The notes under the pieces were generated by a model, which was not told the origin of the DNA, did not search any database, and saw nothing but the letters and a program-made list of their open reading frames with translations. From Planctomicrobium sp. (GTDB lineage Bacteria > Planctomycetota > Planctomycetia > Planctomycetales > Planctomycetaceae), in the NCBI GenBank assembly GCA_018659505.1, contig JABJMI010000864.1, positions 1-17,024 on the forward strand: a DNA stretch of 17,024 nt, read 5' to 3'. Shown here piece by piece: positions 15,823-17,024 of this stretch (the first letter of the stretch is position 1; every line of letters begins with the position of its first letter). Position numbers and translations under genes: made by a program.

Positions 15823-17024
15823 ATGAGTGAAGAAACAACGAACAAACCCGACGATTATAAAGCAGATTCCATTCAGCATCTGGAAGGGATCGAAGGGATT
15901 CGGCACCGACCAGCGATGTACATTGGCGGCACCGATTCCGCTGGTCTGCATCATCTGGTCTATGAAGTTTCTGATAATGTCCTGGATGAATACTCCAATG
16001 GCTATGCTAAGACAGCCAGTGTGACGATTCATGGTGATGGATCGATTACGATCTCAGACGATGGTCGCGGGATTCCTGTAGACATCATGAAGGACAAAGG
16101 GAAGTCGGCTCTCGAAGTCGTCTTCACCGAGATTCATGCTGGCGGAAAGTTTGATCGCAAAGCGTACGCTGTCGGAACAGGTGGTCTGCATGGTGTCGGG
16201 ATTACAGCTGTCAACGCTTGTGCTGAATGGTTGGAAGTTGAAGTTTGCCGAGACGGCTTTGTTTATCGCATGGAATTCGCTCGCGGACGATTAACATCCG
16301 ATCTCGTGAAAGGTGGTCCGACCGAGAAGACTGGCACGAAGGTCACATTCAAACCTGATTCGCAAATCTTCCCCAATACGACATTCAGTTACGACATCAT
16401 CCATAAACGACTGCAAGATTGCTCTTTCCTGAATGCAGGTGTGAAGATCAATGTCGAAGATGAACGGACAGGTCAGTCTGATACTTTCTGCTATGAAGAT
16501 GGACTCGCTGAGTTTGTGAAATGGATCAATCGTACAGAGACGCCGATCCATCCCGAAGTGATTCGTATTATTGGTGCCGTTGACACCGTTGAAGTCGATA
16601 TCGCTTTGCAATGGAACGATGGATATTCCGAAAGTATTCGTTGTTTCGCGAACGGGATTTCCAACTCTGAAGGGGGAACACACTTCTCCGGTTTCAAGAC
16701 AGCGATGACTCGTACGCTCAACAGCTACGGCAAGAAGAACAATCTGTTCAAGGACATGACACCCGCCGGCGATGACTTCCGAGAAGGTCTGGCTGCGGTG
16801 ATTACCGTCCGGATTCCGAATCCGCAGTTTGAGTCGCAAACAAAGATCAAGCTCACCAACGCCGAAGTGGAGGGGGTTGTGAACTCTGTGGTGGGTGAAG
16901 TTCTCACTAAGTATCTTGAAGAGAACCCCTCGATCGCCAAGGGAATCTGCCAGAAGTCTCTCCGAGCCGCTGAAGCGAGAGAAGCTGCCAAGAAAGCCCG
17001 AGACATGGCGCGCAGCCAGGGTAA
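15823..17024 (+). CDS. gyrB: DNA gyrase subunit B (partial, N-terminal 400 residues)
   Basis: The frame runs off the right edge after 400 codons. The GHKL ATPase domain is clear: IEGIRHRPAMYIGG (23-36), Glu48 in YEVSDN with Asn52 for magnesium, SDDGRGIP (78-85), and the ATP-lid GGLHGVGITAVN (120-131). The transducer domain shows the SEGGTHFSGF block (282-291) and the QTK loop (339-341) that contacts the ATP phosphates. Gyrase introduces negative supercoils together with GyrA. The Toprim and tail regions lie outside the window, so a ParE assignment cannot be fully excluded, but the dnaN-dciA neighbourhood favours gyrB. GAAGGAA about 12 bases upstream serves as ribosome binding site. The two ATPase residues needed for activity are conserved. 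Confidence 0.93.
   Translation, partial: MSEETTNKPDDYKADSIQHLEGIEGIRHRPAMYIGGTDSAGLHHLVYEVSDNVLDEYSNGYAKTASVTIHGDGSITISDDGRGIPVDIMKDKGKSALEVVFTEIHAGGKFDRKAYAVGTGGLHGVGITAVNACAEWLEVEVCRDGFVYRMEFARGRLTSDLVKGGPTEKTGTKVTFKPDSQIFPNTTFSYDIIHKRLQDCSFLNAGVKINVEDERTGQSDTFCYEDGLAEFVKWINRTETPIHPEVIRIIGAVDTVEVDIALQWNDGYSESIRCFANGISNSEGGTHFSGFKTAMTRTLNSYGKKNNLFKDMTPAGDDFREGLAAVITVRIPNPQFESQTKIKLTNAEVEGVVNSVVGEVLTKYLEENPSIAKGICQKSLRAAEAREAAKKARDMARSQG

Overview
The window most likely comes from a member of the Planctomycetota with moderate GC content. This is inferred from gene content: a secreted 3-keto-disaccharide hydrolase-domain protein (DUF1080), a large membrane-anchored protein with a degenerate caspase-like domain, a secreted HEAT-like family I associate with planctomycetes, a dnaN-dciA-gyrB block and many palindromic intergenic repeats. 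No rRNA, tRNA or CRISPR array was found.

Layout. 1-3270 (minus) is the N-terminal 1090 codons of a large single-pass membrane protein that runs off the left edge. 3271-6944 is an accessory island bracketed by two related palindromic repeats (3336-3470 and 6718-6917). It contains about 730 bp without a convincing gene, a candidate promoter and structured RNA (4204-4317), a complete IS256-family element (4327-5784) with 26-bp terminal inverted repeats and 9-bp target duplications, and an Abi_2 (AbiD/AbiF-like) HEPN-type abortive-infection gene (5789-6715). 6945-7364 is yjbQ. 7589-12030 (minus) holds a lipoprotein alpha/beta hydrolase (DUF900), a DUF1080 secreted protein, and an overlapping pair: a DUF4303-like protein and a secreted helical-repeat protein. 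12197-13672 (minus) is an RsmF-type rRNA m5C methyltransferase. A 558-bp gap separates it from the divergent replication block dnaN, dciA and gyrB (14231 to the right edge), which lacks dnaA upstream and recF between dnaN and gyrB.

The most interesting point is the abortive-infection locus. The IS256-family element landed exactly on the start codon of the Abi_2 gene: the duplicated TCTATTGAG contains the TTG start. The insertion put 1458 bp between this gene and a short GC-rich, potentially structured segment preceded by promoter-like hexamers. AbiF-type HEPN toxins are known to be paired with an upstream structured non-coding RNA. The arrangement therefore looks like a toxin-antitoxin-like module whose RNA part and protein part have been split by a transposon. 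The IS also has a hairpin that can hide its own ribosome binding site and an outward TTGACA hexamer in its right end. The RNA assignment is inference from sequence features only.
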